This document shows, piece by piece, positions 33,514-42,433 of a stretch of DNA of 64,000 nucleotides. The DNA is from Geoanaerobacter sp964528055 (GTDB taxonomy: Bacteria; Desulfobacterota; Desulfuromonadia; Geobacterales; DSM-12255). Below the pieces are notes generated by a model, which did not search any database, was not told the origin of the DNA, and was given only the letters and a program-made list of their open reading frames with translations. Position 1 is the stretch's first letter; each line of letters opens with the position of its first letter. Made by a program: the position numbers and the translations under genes. The DNA is taken from the NCBI GenBank assembly GCA_964528055.1, contig CAZGQM010000003.1, positions 248,001 through 312,000 on the forward strand, written 5' to 3'.

Positions 33514-33654
33514 CAGGCGCTCTCCTCTCTCCCCGGCACTGAGGCACTTCAGGAAGAAATACTGTAGGGAGATTTTCCGGTAGTCCGGGAGACTCTGGAT
33601 TCAAAGCCCGTGCAATGGCAACGACTATCCATCCTTGATCGTGCCGACTCACCA

Positions 33655-33692
33655 TTGACTTCCAGGGGCCCATGGTATACCATATGGTAACC
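33655..33692 (+). promoter_or_regulatory. lexA promoter with LexA-box-like palindrome
   Basis: A -35-like TTGACT (33655-33660) is followed by GGTATACCATATGGTAACC (33674-33692), made of overlapping GGTATACC and ACCATATGGT palindromes. It resembles the GGTT...ACC LexA box I recall for Geobacter, with one base more between the arms. It lies 27 bp before the lexA ATG and covers the -10 region, fitting LexA self-repression. Confidence 0.6.
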
Positions 33693-33719
33693 ATATCAAT
33701 TGGCATATCAAGGTGACCT

Positions 33720-34325
33720 ATGGAAAACCTCCCTCCCCGTCAAAATCAGGTGCTTGCATTCATCAAGGAATTTGTTGCCCGCAATGAATATCCTCCATCA
33801 CTGCGGGATATCTCCGCTCACCTTGGCGTCACCGGTAATACCGCGGTCCTGAGCCACCTCCAAGCCCTTGAACGAAAGGGGTACATTCGCCGGGATGCGG
33901 GCAACTCCCGGGGAATTGTCCTGATCCGCGAAAAACAACCCGAAATCGTCCGGATTCCCATCGTCGGAACGGTCAGGGCCGGTGTACCCACATTGGCTGT
34001 AGAAGAGATTGAAGGCTATTATCCCCTCGAGAAGATGCAGCTCCGTGGCGGTGCCTTCTTCCTCCGGGTCAAGGGGGATTCCATGATCAACGATGCTATC
34101 GCTGACGGCGACCTTGCCCTTATCCGCCCTCAGGAGACGGCAGACAACGGGGATATCGTCGTGGCCATGATCAATGGGGAGGCAACACTTAAACGCTTCC
34201 ACCGGGAAAAGGACCATATCCGGCTGCAGCCCCGCAACCCGAATATGGAACCGATCATCATTCCGGCCGGCGAAGAGGTCACCATCATCGGCAAGGCCAT
34301 CAAGATCGTCCGTGATATCGAGTAG
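33720..34325 (+). CDS. lexA: SOS repressor LexA
   Basis: A 201-residue SOS repressor. The winged helix (1-66) has SLRDISAHLGVTGNTAVLSHL as recognition region. The self-cleavage site is A87-G88 in VRAGVP, and the Ser-Lys dyad is S121 (GDSM) and K158 (ATLKRF). AAGGTG precedes the ATG. A palindromic box at 33674-33692 supports autoregulation. The next two genes, a short hypothetical and dinB, follow within 5 bp and by 4-base overlap, giving an SOS cassette. Confidence 0.96.
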   Translation: MENLPPRQNQVLAFIKEFVARNEYPPSLRDISAHLGVTGNTAVLSHLQALERKGYIRRDAGNSRGIVLIREKQPEIVRIPIVGTVRAGVPTLAVEEIEGYYPLEKMQLRGGAFFLRVKGDSMINDAIADGDLALIRPQETADNGDIVVAMINGEATLKRFHREKDHIRLQPRNPNMEPIIIPAGEEVTIIGKAIKIVRDIE

Positions 34326-34330
34326 ACCAG

Positions 34331-34585
34331 GTGCTCCGGAAAATCAGCGAACATATCCGGGTTGCCGTCATTCACGGCCCCGGGAATAAGCTCCGGCCAG
34401 TCTGGTTTGACTGGAAACGGCAGAAGCATGAGGTGAAAGAAGTCACCTACCATTGGCGGCACAAGGCTGGTGACGACCTTATTCTTCACTACTCCGTAAC
34501 TGACGGAACAGCGCTCTACGAACTGATCTACAACGCCAGCGAACAGGTATGGATGCTTGAAAGCATTGATCCGGACAAGGCATGA
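34331..34585 (+). CDS. Hypothetical protein of the lexA-dinB operon
   Basis: An 84-residue protein of unknown family starting at GTG 34331, five bases after the lexA stop, and overlapping dinB by ATGA (34582-34585). It contains several aromatic strands (RPVWFDWKRQKHEV, VTYHWRHKAGDDLILHYSV, YELIYNASEQVWMLE), which suggests a small all-beta fold. No membrane helix or Cys. Its place in a lexA-controlled, translationally coupled cassette suggests a role in DNA damage response or in translesion synthesis. Confidence 0.75.
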   Translation: MLRKISEHIRVAVIHGPGNKLRPVWFDWKRQKHEVKEVTYHWRHKAGDDLILHYSVTDGTALYELIYNASEQVWMLESIDPDKA

Positions 34586-35835
34586 ACAACCGGACTGAAG
34601 ACCGAATCATTCTCCACTGTGACATGAATGCATTTTTTGCGTCAGTTGAGCAGCAGAACGACCCGGATTTGAGGGGAAAGCCGATTGCCGTCATCGGCGC
34701 TGCCAAGCGAACGATCATTACCACCAGTTCCTATGAAGCGCGGGCCTACGGCGTCAGGACCGGCATGACCACCTGGGAAGCCAGACAGAAGTGCCCGCAG
34801 ATCATCTTCGTCATCGGCGACAACAAGAAGTACACCCACACCTCGTCTCAGATAATACAACTGATGCATCAGTTCACACCGCTGGTTGAAGTGTTTTCGA
34901 TCGATGAGGCATTCCTCGACGTGACCGGCTCCATGGGGCTATTCGGTACGCCTGAGCGAATTGCCCATCTCCTGAAAGCAGAAATCAGGCATCACTTCGG
35001 CATAACCTGCTCCATCGGCATTGCACCGAACAAACTCCTGGCCAAACTCGCCTCCGACATGCAGAAACCGGATGGATTGACCACCATCCGGCCGGAGGAG
35101 GTATCCCGGGTTCTTGAGCGGATACCGGCCAAGGATCTCTGCGGCATCGGCAGAAAGACCGAACGTCAGCTTACCTTGTACGGGATCAAGAGCTGTGGCG
35201 ATCTGGGTCGTTTCCCGGTCGCGATCCTGCGCAAGCGGTTCGGTGTTATCGGCGAGCGCCTCCATCTGATGGGGCTCGGCATCGATGACTCCCCGGTGAT
35301 CCCCGCCGAGGATGCCGAAGAGGTTAAATCGGTCGGCCACAGCATGACCCTGGAACGTGACATCGAAAACCGGAGAGATATCCTGAAATTTCTGCTGCAG
35401 CTTTCAGAGATGGTCGGCCGGCGGGCCAGGCGGTACAGCGTCTGGGGTAAGACCATAACGTTGAGCATCAGGTACGCAGATTTCGATACCTGGGTGGGGA
35501 GGCAAGAGACCCTGCCACACCACATCAACCAGAGCGAAGAGATCTACAAGGCAGCCGTAGCCATTCTCGACACGCTGGTGTTGCTGCAGCCGATTCGGCT
35601 ATTGGGGGTGACGCTCAGCAACCTCAGGTATGGAAACAATCAGCTGCCGCTGTTCGAGGAGGAGAGAAGGAAACTGTCTATGGTCAACGCCATGGATGCG
35701 GTGAATGACAAGTACGGAAATTTCACCGTAACCTTTGGGAGTCTATTGGATGGTGAGAAGAACAAGGAAAAGGGTAGTCACGTCATCTCCCCGGCATGGA
35801 GGCCGGAAGGGATCAGGAATGTTGAGGTGAAATAG
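34582..35835 (+). CDS. dinB: DNA polymerase IV (DinB)
   Basis: A 417-residue Y-family polymerase for translesion synthesis. Catalytic acids are D14 (HCDMNAFFASVE) and D108/E109 (FSIDEAFLDV); the YEARAYGVRTGM finger motif and the helix-hairpin-helix LCGIGRKTERQL are present. A sliding-clamp binding motif QLPLFEE lies near the C-terminus. Last gene of the lexA cassette, with the ATG overlapping the previous stop. Confidence 0.94.
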   Translation: MNNRTEDRIILHCDMNAFFASVEQQNDPDLRGKPIAVIGAAKRTIITTSSYEARAYGVRTGMTTWEARQKCPQIIFVIGDNKKYTHTSSQIIQLMHQFTPLVEVFSIDEAFLDVTGSMGLFGTPERIAHLLKAEIRHHFGITCSIGIAPNKLLAKLASDMQKPDGLTTIRPEEVSRVLERIPAKDLCGIGRKTERQLTLYGIKSCGDLGRFPVAILRKRFGVIGERLHLMGLGIDDSPVIPAEDAEEVKSVGHSMTLERDIENRRDILKFLLQLSEMVGRRARRYSVWGKTITLSIRYADFDTWVGRQETLPHHINQSEEIYKAAVAILDTLVLLQPIRLLGVTLSNLRYGNNQLPLFEEERRKLSMVNAMDAVNDKYGNFTVTFGSLLDGEKNKEKGSHVISPAWRPEGIRNVEVK

Positions 35836-36005
35836 CCGAGATATAATCCGTAATGGGAAATCAATACGTTAAAGATATAAGTGTGTCACGCTTCAATTGA
35901 AGGAAGTCTCACACAACTTTTTGGAGTGGTTTCAGGAGGGAACGCCACTGCTTCGCGCATGCAAGTCTGCAGGAGGTTTTGCTGTTATGGTCATGAGAGG
36001 CCTTA

Positions 36006-36887
36006 TCAATAGTACTCTTCAGTATACTCCGGCACCGAATCCAGGAAGCCGGGATAGCGGTCGGCGCGCTCCAGGGCTGCATCCACCTCTCCGACCAGTC
36101 GGTCCCTGTCCTTGGGATAGCTTCCGGCAAGGTTAAGAAAGTTGGAGACATGATTGGAACGCAGAATCGACCGGGTCGGGTTAAGGTGCAACAGCAGTTC
36201 CCGTGCCTCTAACATCAGTTCCCGTCGAGTGCACTGGTCCAGAGAACGGACAAAATTCTCATTATGACGATGGAACAGGGTCAGTAGAGAAAAATACTCG
36301 GGATTCACGCGATTTACCCAGGCAGCAGTCGCTCTTGCATGCATGAAACTCCGCTCCCGACCGGCCAGGCCGAGAATGGCGGTCACGGACAGCTTAATCC
36401 CTGCTTGGCGAGCATTCAGGGCGAGCTTCGCCATTTCGTCGGCAGTGAACCCCTTGTTAATCCTGAGAAGGGTTTCATCATCACCGGATTCCAGGCCGAA
36501 GTAAAGGATTCGAAGGCGCTTTTCCCGCAACAGTGCGAGTTGTTCCGGGCTTTTCGTGGTCAGGCTGTTTGGAGATGCGTAAGACCCAACTCTGGTTAGT
36601 TGGGGAAACTCTCTCGAGAGTGCATCAAGGATCTCCAAAAGGCCGTCAAATGGATAGACAAGTGCGTCTCCATCGGCCAGAAAGACGCGATCGATACTCT
36701 GCCGGTGACGTTCCGGAATTCCTGCAATCTCTTCGATAATTTCCGGCACTGGTCTCACACAGAACCGCTTTCCCTTGTACATGCCGCAGAATGTGCAAGT
36801 ATTCTGCGAACAGCCCACCGTGATTTGGAAGATCAGGCTTCTCGCTTCGCTGGGCGGTCGGAACAGCGGTTCTACGTAGCGTGGCAT
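36006..36887 (-). CDS. Radical SAM protein (Elp3/HemN-like barrel)
   Basis: A 293-residue radical SAM enzyme with the cluster motif CSQNTCTFC (CX5CX2C variant; Cys at about 26, 32 and 35) followed by GMYKGKRF. The rest is an Elp3/MiaB-type barrel (FLADGDALVYP, YFGLESGDDETLLRINKG). CX5CX2C differs from the common CX3CX2C but is seen in this subgroup. AAGGAG lies about ten bases before the ATG. No partner gene; substrate unknown. Confidence 0.82.
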   Translation of the reverse strand: MPRYVEPLFRPPSEARSLIFQITVGCSQNTCTFCGMYKGKRFCVRPVPEIIEEIAGIPERHRQSIDRVFLADGDALVYPFDGLLEILDALSREFPQLTRVGSYASPNSLTTKSPEQLALLREKRLRILYFGLESGDDETLLRINKGFTADEMAKLALNARQAGIKLSVTAILGLAGRERSFMHARATAAWVNRVNPEYFSLLTLFHRHNENFVRSLDQCTRRELMLEARELLLHLNPTRSILRSNHVSNFLNLAGSYPKDRDRLVGEVDAALERADRYPGFLDSVPEYTEEYY

Positions 36888-37268
36888 CAAAATCCGACTC
36901 CTTTAGAGTGCGCGACGGCTTGTCATATCTCATCCACAAGGCTTCGGTTCCATAACATATCCCACTACCCGAGCCGGGCAACGGAACGAATATGGATGAT
37001 TCTAACAACCGTATCAAGAATAATTTTCGCCTTGTCAACAGAGCAAGCATGAATCTGAACTCAAACCCTGGTCGTGGTATCGTCACATGGAATCAGCACT
37101 GTATCTTGGGCTGGCAAGGAATCTGCGGACATATCCCAGAGGTAATTCCATGGTCACCAGAAATGTGCAGATCCCGATTCGATCATACAAAACCCACTGT
37201 CATTTGCCTGCACAGCGGGCAGGTGGTATACTCACCCGTAATTAAAGGCCAAGGAGACGTCACCATCT
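36888..37268. other. Divergent intergenic region
   Basis: This 381-bp region lies between the divergent radical SAM and LOG genes. It contains a fair sigma-70 promoter for the LOG gene (37204-37232). I saw no gene or RNA element in the rest. Confidence 0.4.
37204..37232 (+). promoter_or_regulatory. Candidate sigma-70 promoter of the LOG gene
   Basis: TTGCCT (37204-37209) and TATACT (37227-37232) are separated by exactly 17 bp, about 30 bp before the start of the LOG-family gene. Confidence 0.55.
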
Positions 37269-38297
37269 ATGGAACTTAGCTTTGCAAGGATCAACAACGA
37301 AATAGATCAGACTATAGACGACCTGATGCGTAAAACAGGAGGAGTACATCATCCAGAAATTATCAGGGAGATGATCGTTTCGGCTCTGAAGGCAGGACAG
37401 GAGAGCGATTATCTAGCAGATCTCAAGATGCTGAACAATACCATGAAGGAGATGCGCTACACCAACAAGGTCTTTGCACCCTACCGCAGCAGGAAAAAGG
37501 TCACCATCTTCGGGTCGGCAAGAACTGAACCGACCGAGGAGATATACCAGAAGTGCGTAAACTTCAGCAGGGAACTTGTAAAACGAGGGTACATGACCAT
37601 AACCGGCGGCGGGCCAGGCATCATGAGGGCCGGTAACGAAGGGGCCGGGAGCGAGAACTCCTTTGCCGTCAACATCAGACTCCCTTTCGAACAGTCGCCC
37701 AATCCGGTAATGCACCAGAACCCGAGGCTTGTCACCTACAAATACTTCTTCAACCGTAAAGTGGCATTTGTGAAGGAAGCGGATGCCATTGCCGTATTTC
37801 CGGGCGGTTTTGGTACCCTGGATGAAGCCATGGAGGTCTTCACCCTCATTCAGACCGGCAAGACCGCACCAAAACCGCTTGTCCTGATCGACGATGAAAG
37901 CGGTTACTGGGAACATCTCTTTACGTTTATCAAGGATGCCATGCTCGGTCGTGGACTGATTTCAGCTGAGGATTTCTCGATTTTTTCCATCAGCCGTTCC
38001 ATTGATGATGCTATCGAGACCATTGAGGGGTTCTACCGCAACTATCATTCAATGAGATTTGTTAACGGGAGCCTGATCATTCGACTCAACAAGGAATTGA
38101 CCGACGAACAGATAGAAATTCTCAGCAGTGAATTCCCGGAAATACGTCAATCCGATTCATCTATCTACCGCAGCGTCCCTCTCCCGGAAGAAGCAGATGA
38201 ACCTGATTTATTGAACCTGCCACGTATTGTCTTGCGCTTTGATCACCAGCATTACGGGCTTCTTATCGCATTTATCGGCAGAATAAACACGTTCTGA
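37269..38297 (+). CDS. LOG family protein
   Basis: A 342-residue Rossmann-fold protein of the LOG (lysine decarboxylase-like, nucleotide 5'-monophosphate phosphoribohydrolase) family. VTIFGSAR opens the fold at about 77, GGGPGIMRAGNEGA follows, and the signature PGGFGTLDEAMEVFTLIQ is complete. It is longer than plain LOG proteins: an N-terminal helical 70 residues and a C-terminal domain of about 80 residues are extra. The activity may be nucleotide hydrolysis rather than decarboxylation. AAGGAG lies a bit far (12 bases) from the ATG. Confidence 0.85.
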   Translation: MELSFARINNEIDQTIDDLMRKTGGVHHPEIIREMIVSALKAGQESDYLADLKMLNNTMKEMRYTNKVFAPYRSRKKVTIFGSARTEPTEEIYQKCVNFSRELVKRGYMTITGGGPGIMRAGNEGAGSENSFAVNIRLPFEQSPNPVMHQNPRLVTYKYFFNRKVAFVKEADAIAVFPGGFGTLDEAMEVFTLIQTGKTAPKPLVLIDDESGYWEHLFTFIKDAMLGRGLISAEDFSIFSISRSIDDAIETIEGFYRNYHSMRFVNGSLIIRLNKELTDEQIEILSSEFPEIRQSDSSIYRSVPLPEEADEPDLLNLPRIVLRFDHQHYGLLIAFIGRINTF

Positions 38298-38325
38298 TCG
38301 AACAGATTGGATATGGCTAATTCGC

Positions 38326-38355
38326 TTGACACTGTTATTTGGCACATGATAGGTT
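38326..38355 (+). promoter_or_regulatory. Candidate promoter of cold-shock gene
   Basis: A perfect -35 TTGACA (38326-38331) is followed after 18 bp by TAGGTT (38350-38355). It gives a leader of about 150 bases before the cold-shock gene, in line with the long leaders of such genes. Confidence 0.45.
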
Positions 38356-38508
38356 GAGGCTGCAGCAAGTTTCGGACGTTTTTGCAGCACTCGGAAATGC
38401 GAAGTTCCCCGCTGGACCTTGCTCTTCCCTGCCAGAAGCCTCCGGCAACTGCGCTAACCCCCACACATCCGGCACAAATCCGGAGCACCACGAAGGAGGT
38501 AGTACACA

Positions 38509-38709
38509 ATGGCACTGGGCAAGGTAAAATGGTTCAACGACGCAAAGGGATTCGGTTTCATCGAGCAGGATAACGGCGACGACGTGTTCGTTCACTTCTC
38601 TGCAATTCAGGGTGACGGATTCAAGTCACTGGCTGAAGGTCAGGCTGTGACGTTTGATGTCATCAATGGACCAAAGGGGCTTCAGGCCGCCAACGTTCAA
38701 AAGGCCTAA
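38509..38709 (+). CDS. Cold-shock protein (CspA family)
   Basis: A 66-residue single cold-shock domain that binds single-stranded RNA and DNA. Both RNA-binding motifs are intact, KGFGFI and DVFVHFSAI. AAGGAGG precedes the ATG. The long leader (about 150 bases) may act as a temperature-sensitive control region, as in other csp genes. Followed by a strong terminator. Confidence 0.96.
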   Translation: MALGKVKWFNDAKGFGFIEQDNGDDVFVHFSAIQGDGFKSLAEGQAVTFDVINGPKGLQAANVQKA

Positions 38710-38731
38710 AGTATCCGCACCAAGCAAGCAC

Positions 38732-38763
38732 AAAGGCCCTGTCGGCATATCCGGCAGGGCCTT
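38732..38763. terminator. Bidirectional terminator
   Basis: AAGGCCCTGTCGG and CCGGCAGGGCCTT form a 13-bp stem (one G-U) around a short loop between the cold-shock gene and the convergent CFI-box gene. Confidence 0.8.
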
Positions 38764-38776
38764 CATAGTATGGCAA

Positions 38777-40498
38777 TCATGAAACCTCATACTGGCTAAC
38801 CCGCCTTCGAATCAAAACCCACCCGAGCAACCCCAGCAACAACGATGCAACGCTATCCGGATGCTCCACAGTTGCTATAAGAGGCGCGAGCAATGCCCTG
38901 CACCCCAAGCGCATCCACTTATGACGGGCAATGACTGCGGCCATGGATGGACTGACCCTGTAATAGCACGTAACGAACATCCTCCCGAATGGATTAGTAA
39001 TCAGGCAGCGATCCCTGAACCCCCTCAATACCTCTACCTTGGGATGCATATAGCTCCCGTAGGCAGCGGTTGCGATAAAACAGCCACCGCCACCGCCGCC
39101 ACCACCGCCACCACTTGGCGCAGTGGAGTTAAGCGTTGGTCCGGCAATGAGGGTTGGAGCCTTAACACTCAACTGGGCATCCTGGAGGCTTGGAATCGGT
39201 TGGGAAGGATCGGGGGGAATCGCAGTAGAACCGGTCAGATTATTGCACAAAAGCAATGTACTCTGCAGATAAAGTGCTGCAACCCCTGCAGGTTTCGCTG
39301 AGAGATCAGGCGGCGAGTTTTCGGTGTACAACGCGAAAGAATACGGCTCCGAAGGATATGAGATGACGTCGGTTATGGGTTCAGTGACAAATGGATGAAT
39401 CAACGAAATCTCGTTCTGGTGACTGACCCAGTTGTTGAGCACAAATCTTTTTCCCAAACCGACAACATAATCCGAAAGAGCTCCTCCCAACACCTCGTTC
39501 AAGACCGGGATCATCGGGATATCATTTCCAGATACCGGTGCTGGCTTGGTTTGAAGTCGTTCCAAGATGGTTCTGATAATATCGCGCCCGTTTATCTCCG
39601 CAAGATATCGGCTGAATATCCAGCGGCTATATCCGCCACCACTGCTGACACTGACCGGCGTATCGAGTGGAAGACGCGGATTCTGCAGATATGCCGGAAG
39701 ATAGTCGTAGAGTTGGTTGACCGAATCGAAGACCTCGTCCTCTATCCAGGTAGAAGTCGCTTCGGCGTACCAAGTGTCGAAATAAAAATTGTAGCCATAC
39801 TGGATGGCGTGATGATACTCGTGGGCCGCAGTGGATTGCAGATACTGGAACGCTGAATATCTGGCTCCAAACTCTGCAAAGTCATTGTCTACGGTGATAT
39901 AACTCGTGAAAGAGGTACTGCTGAGTGGTACATCCGAATTGGCGAATCCCAGATACTTCAAGCTCCCACCACCAAGGTTCTCAAGATAGACGTCGTAAGG
40001 CTGACCTCCAACCGTAGGTGCAGGCTGATAGCCCATCTCCAGTACTTCACGATTGTATACGGCCTCAAAAACCTCCGCGACCTTCTCCACCCAATCGGGA
40101 ATGCCATTGTTGTTTAGGTCGGCAAGAGGAGGGGCATCGCTTCCACTGGTGGCATAATGAATGGCAAAATGACCTTCGGCAGTTTTTGCAATTGCCTCTC
40201 CCGCGAGAACCGGCTTACCGAACACCTTTGCCAAAATCTTCTGGGTGCCGGGCAGTAGCTTGGTCCAGTCGCTGCGGAGTCCGTGGAAAACAGGGGTATA
40301 GCATGGTTCAAACTCCTGACCAGGGTGCGTCTCTGAAACCCCGTCAATACGCTCCTGCCCCCCCGGATGCTGACCAAACCTTGACAGGTAGTATTCGTCA
40401 AGAACAGCAGCCTGCGCCAAAGAAGGCAGCGTAAGAACAAATACGTACAGGGATGTAATCTGCACCATGAGTCGCGTCATAGTGAAGAAGCCTAACAT
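38777..40498 (-). CDS. Secreted metalloprotease-like protein with CFI-box C-terminal signal
   Basis: A 573-residue exported protein. A signal peptide (1-30, ending LAQAA) is followed by a large domain with HEYHHAIQYG near 230, a zinc-protease-like HExxH motif, and many aromatic residues. A run of ten glycines (about 464-473) leads to CFIATAAYGSYMHPKV, a CFI-box, then LRGFRD, a YYRVSPSMA segment, a hydrophobic helix (SLLLGLLGWVLI) and RRR, the layout of the CFI-box-CTERM sorting signal. The protein is expected to be processed and anchored at the cell surface. GGAG precedes the ATG. Confidence 0.82.
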   Translation of the reverse strand: MLGFFTMTRLMVQITSLYVFVLTLPSLAQAAVLDEYYLSRFGQHPGGQERIDGVSETHPGQEFEPCYTPVFHGLRSDWTKLLPGTQKILAKVFGKPVLAGEAIAKTAEGHFAIHYATSGSDAPPLADLNNNGIPDWVEKVAEVFEAVYNREVLEMGYQPAPTVGGQPYDVYLENLGGGSLKYLGFANSDVPLSSTSFTSYITVDNDFAEFGARYSAFQYLQSTAAHEYHHAIQYGYNFYFDTWYAEATSTWIEDEVFDSVNQLYDYLPAYLQNPRLPLDTPVSVSSGGGYSRWIFSRYLAEINGRDIIRTILERLQTKPAPVSGNDIPMIPVLNEVLGGALSDYVVGLGKRFVLNNWVSHQNEISLIHPFVTEPITDVISYPSEPYSFALYTENSPPDLSAKPAGVAALYLQSTLLLCNNLTGSTAIPPDPSQPIPSLQDAQLSVKAPTLIAGPTLNSTAPSGGGGGGGGGGCFIATAAYGSYMHPKVEVLRGFRDRCLITNPFGRMFVTCYYRVSPSMAAVIARHKWMRLGCRALLAPLIATVEHPDSVASLLLGLLGWVLIRRRVSQYEVS

Positions 40499-40533
40499 AA
40501 AAACTCCGATTCTGCTTGATCAATGCTGGACTA

Positions 40534-40564
40534 AAAAGGGGGCGCCCCTCGGCCGCCCCCTTTA
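40534..40564 (-). terminator. Terminator of leuA
   Basis: On the minus strand, AAAGGGGGCG and CGCCCCCTTT arms form a strong GC stem followed by TTTTT. It lies 25 bp after the leuA stop. Confidence 0.8.
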
Positions 40565-40588
40565 TTCAGTCCGTTACAGACGTTAGGA

Positions 40589-42145
40589 TCAGAGACTCTC
40601 TATGAACTTCCCCTTCTGGTAATGAAGGCGGTTCAGGGCATTTATATACGCCTTTGCCGAGGCCTCTATGATATCGGTTGATGAACCCCGGCCCGTAACC
40701 GTCTTGTCGCCGTCAGCAACCTTTACCGTAACTTCGCCCTGCGCGTCAGTGCCGCCGGTTATGGATCCAACATTGTATTGAAGGAGCTTGCCTTTTGTCT
40801 TTGTAAGTTTTTTTATGGCTTTCAAGGTTGCATCTACAGGCCCATCGCCAAGCTCGGCCGTACGGAAAGGCTCACCGTCAATCTCTAGCTGCACAGTTGC
40901 GGTTGCAACCGCAAAGGATCCGCAGGTGACCGTTATATGATCGAGTTTGTACTTATCTGCCGGCCGCAGGACCTCTTCGGCGACCAGCGCCTCGAGGTCC
41001 TCGTCAAAGACCTCTTTCTTAAGGTCGGCCAGCAATTTGAACTTTTCAAAGGCCTTGTTCAGATCTTCATCATTCAAGTCATGACCAAGTTCGACCAGTC
41101 GCTTCTTGAAGGCATGACGTCCCGAATGCTTCCCGAGAACAAGAAGATTTTCCTTTAAACCCACCGACTCCGGTGTCATGATTTCGTAGGTTGACTTGTC
41201 CATCAGCATTCCATGCTGGTGGATACCGGCTTCGTGGGCAAAGGCGTTTGCGCCGACTATAGCCTTGTTCGGCTGAACCTGAATGCCGGTAATGGTAGAG
41301 AGAAGACGACTCGACGGCGTCAAATGCTCTGTATCCACATTTGTTCTGTACGCCAGAATGTCGGCCCGCGTCTTCAAGATCATGACAAACTCTTCAAGGG
41401 AACAGTTGCCTGCCCTCTCACCTATGCCGTTTATGGTACACTCGACCTGGCCGGCTCCTGCCTGCACAGCAGCAATCGAGTTGGCAACCGATAATCCCAG
41501 ATCGTTATGACAATGAACGGAAATCACAGCCTTGCCGATATTCCGTACATTCTCTTTCAGGTATTTGATGATGTTGAAATACTCGAAGGGGATGGTATAG
41601 CCAACTGTATCCGGAATATTGACCGTTGTAGCACCGGCATCTATAACCGCCTCAACAACCTCGGCAAGAAATTCGATTCTGGTTCTGACGGCATCTTCAC
41701 ACGAAAATTCTACATTCGGTGTGTAGGAACATGCCCGCTTCACCGCCTTGACCGCAGACTCAAGCACCTTGCCCGGCTCCATTTTGAGCTTGTGCTTCAT
41801 ATGGATGTCTGATGTGGCAATAAAGGTATGTATTCGACCTTTCTCGCCTGCGAACTGCAGCGCCTCCCATGCACGGTCTATGTCCTTTTCACTGGAGCGG
41901 CAAAGCCCGGCAATCTCCGGTCCCTTTATGATCTGTGCAATCCGCTTAACCGCCTCGAAATCTCCTTCCGATGCAATGGGGAAACCGGCCTCAATGACAT
42001 CTACGTTGAGCTTTTGGAGCTGCTTCGCAATCCGGAGTTTCTCCTCGATGTTCATGCTGTTGCCGGGAGACTGCTCGCCATCCCGTAACGTGGTATCAAA
42101 AATCCTGATTAACTGCCGTTCGTCCTTTTTTGGTGCCTTTGCCAT
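40589..42145 (-). CDS. leuA: 2-isopropylmalate synthase LeuA
   Basis: A 518-residue enzyme that joins 2-oxoisovalerate and acetyl-CoA in the first step of leucine synthesis. The catalytic barrel has RIFDTTLRDGEQSPG at the start, GFPIASEGDF, and the metal-binding HCHNDLGLSVAN; a C-terminal regulatory (LeuA dimer) domain with GSITGGTDAQGEVTV follows. AAAGGAG lies eight bases before the ATG at 42145. A T-box leader precedes the gene. Confidence 0.95.
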   Translation of the reverse strand: MAKAPKKDERQLIRIFDTTLRDGEQSPGNSMNIEEKLRIAKQLQKLNVDVIEAGFPIASEGDFEAVKRIAQIIKGPEIAGLCRSSEKDIDRAWEALQFAGEKGRIHTFIATSDIHMKHKLKMEPGKVLESAVKAVKRACSYTPNVEFSCEDAVRTRIEFLAEVVEAVIDAGATTVNIPDTVGYTIPFEYFNIIKYLKENVRNIGKAVISVHCHNDLGLSVANSIAAVQAGAGQVECTINGIGERAGNCSLEEFVMILKTRADILAYRTNVDTEHLTPSSRLLSTITGIQVQPNKAIVGANAFAHEAGIHQHGMLMDKSTYEIMTPESVGLKENLLVLGKHSGRHAFKKRLVELGHDLNDEDLNKAFEKFKLLADLKKEVFDEDLEALVAEEVLRPADKYKLDHITVTCGSFAVATATVQLEIDGEPFRTAELGDGPVDATLKAIKKLTKTKGKLLQYNVGSITGGTDAQGEVTVKVADGDKTVTGRGSSTDIIEASAKAYINALNRLHYQKGKFIESL

Positions 42146-42173
42146 CTGATTTACTCCTTTCTTTCTCATGGTC

Positions 42174-42427
42174 CAAAAATAAAAAAGCCTCCGCCCGTGC
42201 AAGGGACGAAGACTTGTGCTCTCCGTGGTACCACCCTAGTTCACTCGGCGAATATTGACCGCCAAGCCTTCATGTACCCATTACGTGGGTTAATCGGCCC
42301 CGGCTACTCTTCATTCACCGGAACGGCTCCGAGGCGAGTTCGCCGCTTCCCCCCACTGACTCGCACCAACCGTCAGCTCTCTCAAAGGGTTTCCCGACTA
42401 CTACTCCTCTTCACTGCCTTTGCAATT
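42174..42427 (-). promoter_or_regulatory. T-box leader RNA of leuA (tRNA-Leu sensing)
   Basis: The minus strand carries AGGGTGGTACCACGG (T-box core, about 42223-42237), the antiterminator sequence, followed by a terminator-type hairpin and TTTTTTATTTTT (42174-42186). Upstream is a stem I region with an AGAGAGC and CTGAC/GTCAG distal stem. A CTC codon (42338-42336, in CGAACTCGCC) is a possible specifier for leucine. Uncharged tRNA-Leu would stabilise the antiterminator and let leuA be transcribed. The T-box core is clear; the specifier is a guess. Confidence 0.85.
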
Positions 42428-42433
42428 TTATTG

